NCBI GenBank assembly: GCA_934655875.1
Contig: CAKUHB010000020.1
Coordinates: 1-49,991 of the forward strand
Direction of reading: 5' to 3'
DNA: 49,991 nt
Source: an uncultured Oscillospiraceae bacterium
Lineage (GTDB): Bacteria; Bacillota; Clostridia; Oscillospirales; Oscillospiraceae
This document shows positions 48,914 to 49,991 of the stretch, piece by piece. Both the position numbers and the translations under genes were made by a program. How positions within the stretch are numbered: position 1 is the first letter of the stretch; each line of letters starts with the position of its first letter. Below the pieces are notes generated by a model. It made no database searches. It was given only the letters and a program-made list of their open reading frames with translations, and was not told the DNA's origin.

Positions 48914-48936
48914 AAATCATATCGCAAATCATATCG
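48914..48936. repeat. 11-bp direct repeat upstream of pckA
   Basis: AAATCATATCG occurs at 48914-48924 and again at 48926-48936, a 12-nt period. It lies about 110 bp before the pckA promoter and could be a regulator site; the stretch otherwise holds no gene. Confidence 0.6.
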
Positions 48937-49052
48937 GTTTGTGGGTTGTCACCGTTTTTATGACGTTTTTACCGAATAATTCGTGCAAAATCCGGCGAAA
49001 TCAATAAAAAAGGAATGATTCCGTTTTTTTAGTGGATATTCTTGACGCAGCG

Positions 49053-49061
49053 TGATATACT
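49053..49061 (+). promoter_or_regulatory. Candidate extended -10 promoter of pckA
   Basis: TGATATACT, a TGN-TATACT extended -10. The TTGACG at 49042-49047 is too close to serve as its -35. The start codon is about 80 nt downstream. Confidence 0.5.
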
Positions 49062-49143
49062 GTTATTTGGTGAACAATGGCTTGTCTGGTAGTTGTTCGC
49101 CCATGTTAAAAATTGTTATTTTTTAGGAAAGAGGTTTCACATA

Positions 49144-49991
<848 letters not shown>

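Noticed and set aside
48836..49143. Possible small gene between the symporter and pckA
   Set aside because: Only a terminator, a direct repeat, AT-rich sequence and a promoter are present; frames there are short and lack ribosome binding sites.

Overview
This window comes from a GC-rich member of the Clostridia (Bacillota), most likely an Oscillospiraceae-type gut anaerobe. The grounds are the gene set: CIRCE/HrcA heat-shock control, hrcA-grpE-dnaK-dnaJ order, T-box leaders on aminoacyl-tRNA synthetases, a ThiT gene behind a TPP riboswitch, the YloU/YloV pair, a YmdB phosphodiesterase, a YhaO/YhaN pair and ATP-dependent PEP carboxykinase. The GC-rich third codon positions also produce long antisense frames. 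The genus is an inference.

Layout. 1-4.4 kb (minus): groES-groEL behind a CIRCE site, a lipid-kinase-family protein and an RlmL-type rRNA methyltransferase. 4.4-6.2 kb (plus): NfeD-like protein, SPFH/stomatin and a 65-aa protein. 6.2-8.7 kb: a palindromic repeat, a beta-lactamase-fold surface protein (minus) and a Cys/Pro-rich protein (plus). 8.7-15 kb (minus): YloV/FakA-like, YloU/Asp23, a large lipoprotein, gpmI and a P-loop ATPase. 15-17.6 kb (plus): smpB, a cyclophilin, an SDR, the tmRNA gene, then an unexplained block of nested hairpins. 17.6-21.6 kb (minus): ymdB-yhaO-yhaN. 21.7-23 kb (plus): an ECF sigma factor and its membrane partner, then a second copy of the palindromic repeat. 23.3-28.2 kb (minus): hrcA-grpE-dnaK-dnaJ with a perfect CIRCE. 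28.2-30.8 kb (minus): a zinc-ribbon protein, an AEC transporter, and thiT with its riboswitch. 30.8-32.2 kb (plus): a MATE transporter. 32.3-36.9 kb (minus): pheA behind a Phe-rich leader peptide and attenuator, rluD, lspA, a GIY-YIG protein, rsmA and a 3D-domain protein. 37.1-39.3 kb (plus): T-box and thrS. 39.3-39.5 kb: a 169-bp MITE-like element. 39.6-42.7 kb (minus): ileS with its T-box. 42.8-45.9 kb (plus): a membrane-anchored parvulin, a second diacylglycerol-kinase-family protein and a GNAT. Then a zinc-ribbon membrane protein (minus), dapF and a dicarboxylate/amino acid symporter (plus), and a pckA gene cut by the window end.

Almost all genes are chromosomal housekeeping genes. There is no phage, plasmid, CRISPR, toxin-antitoxin or secondary-metabolite cluster. 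The protein-quality theme is strong: GroE, DnaK system, SmpB/tmRNA, two prolyl isomerases. The most interesting content is regulatory and structural: the pheA leader peptide, a tmRNA locus flanked by a multi-hairpin element, two families of small palindromic repeats, WalR-like boxes by the 3D-domain gene, and a terminator that contains the rsmA ribosome binding site. I found no convincing new multi-gene system. The least understood proteins are the Cys/Pro-rich protein at 7.8 kb and the beta-lactamase-fold protein at 6.5 kb, which are transcribed divergently from each other.
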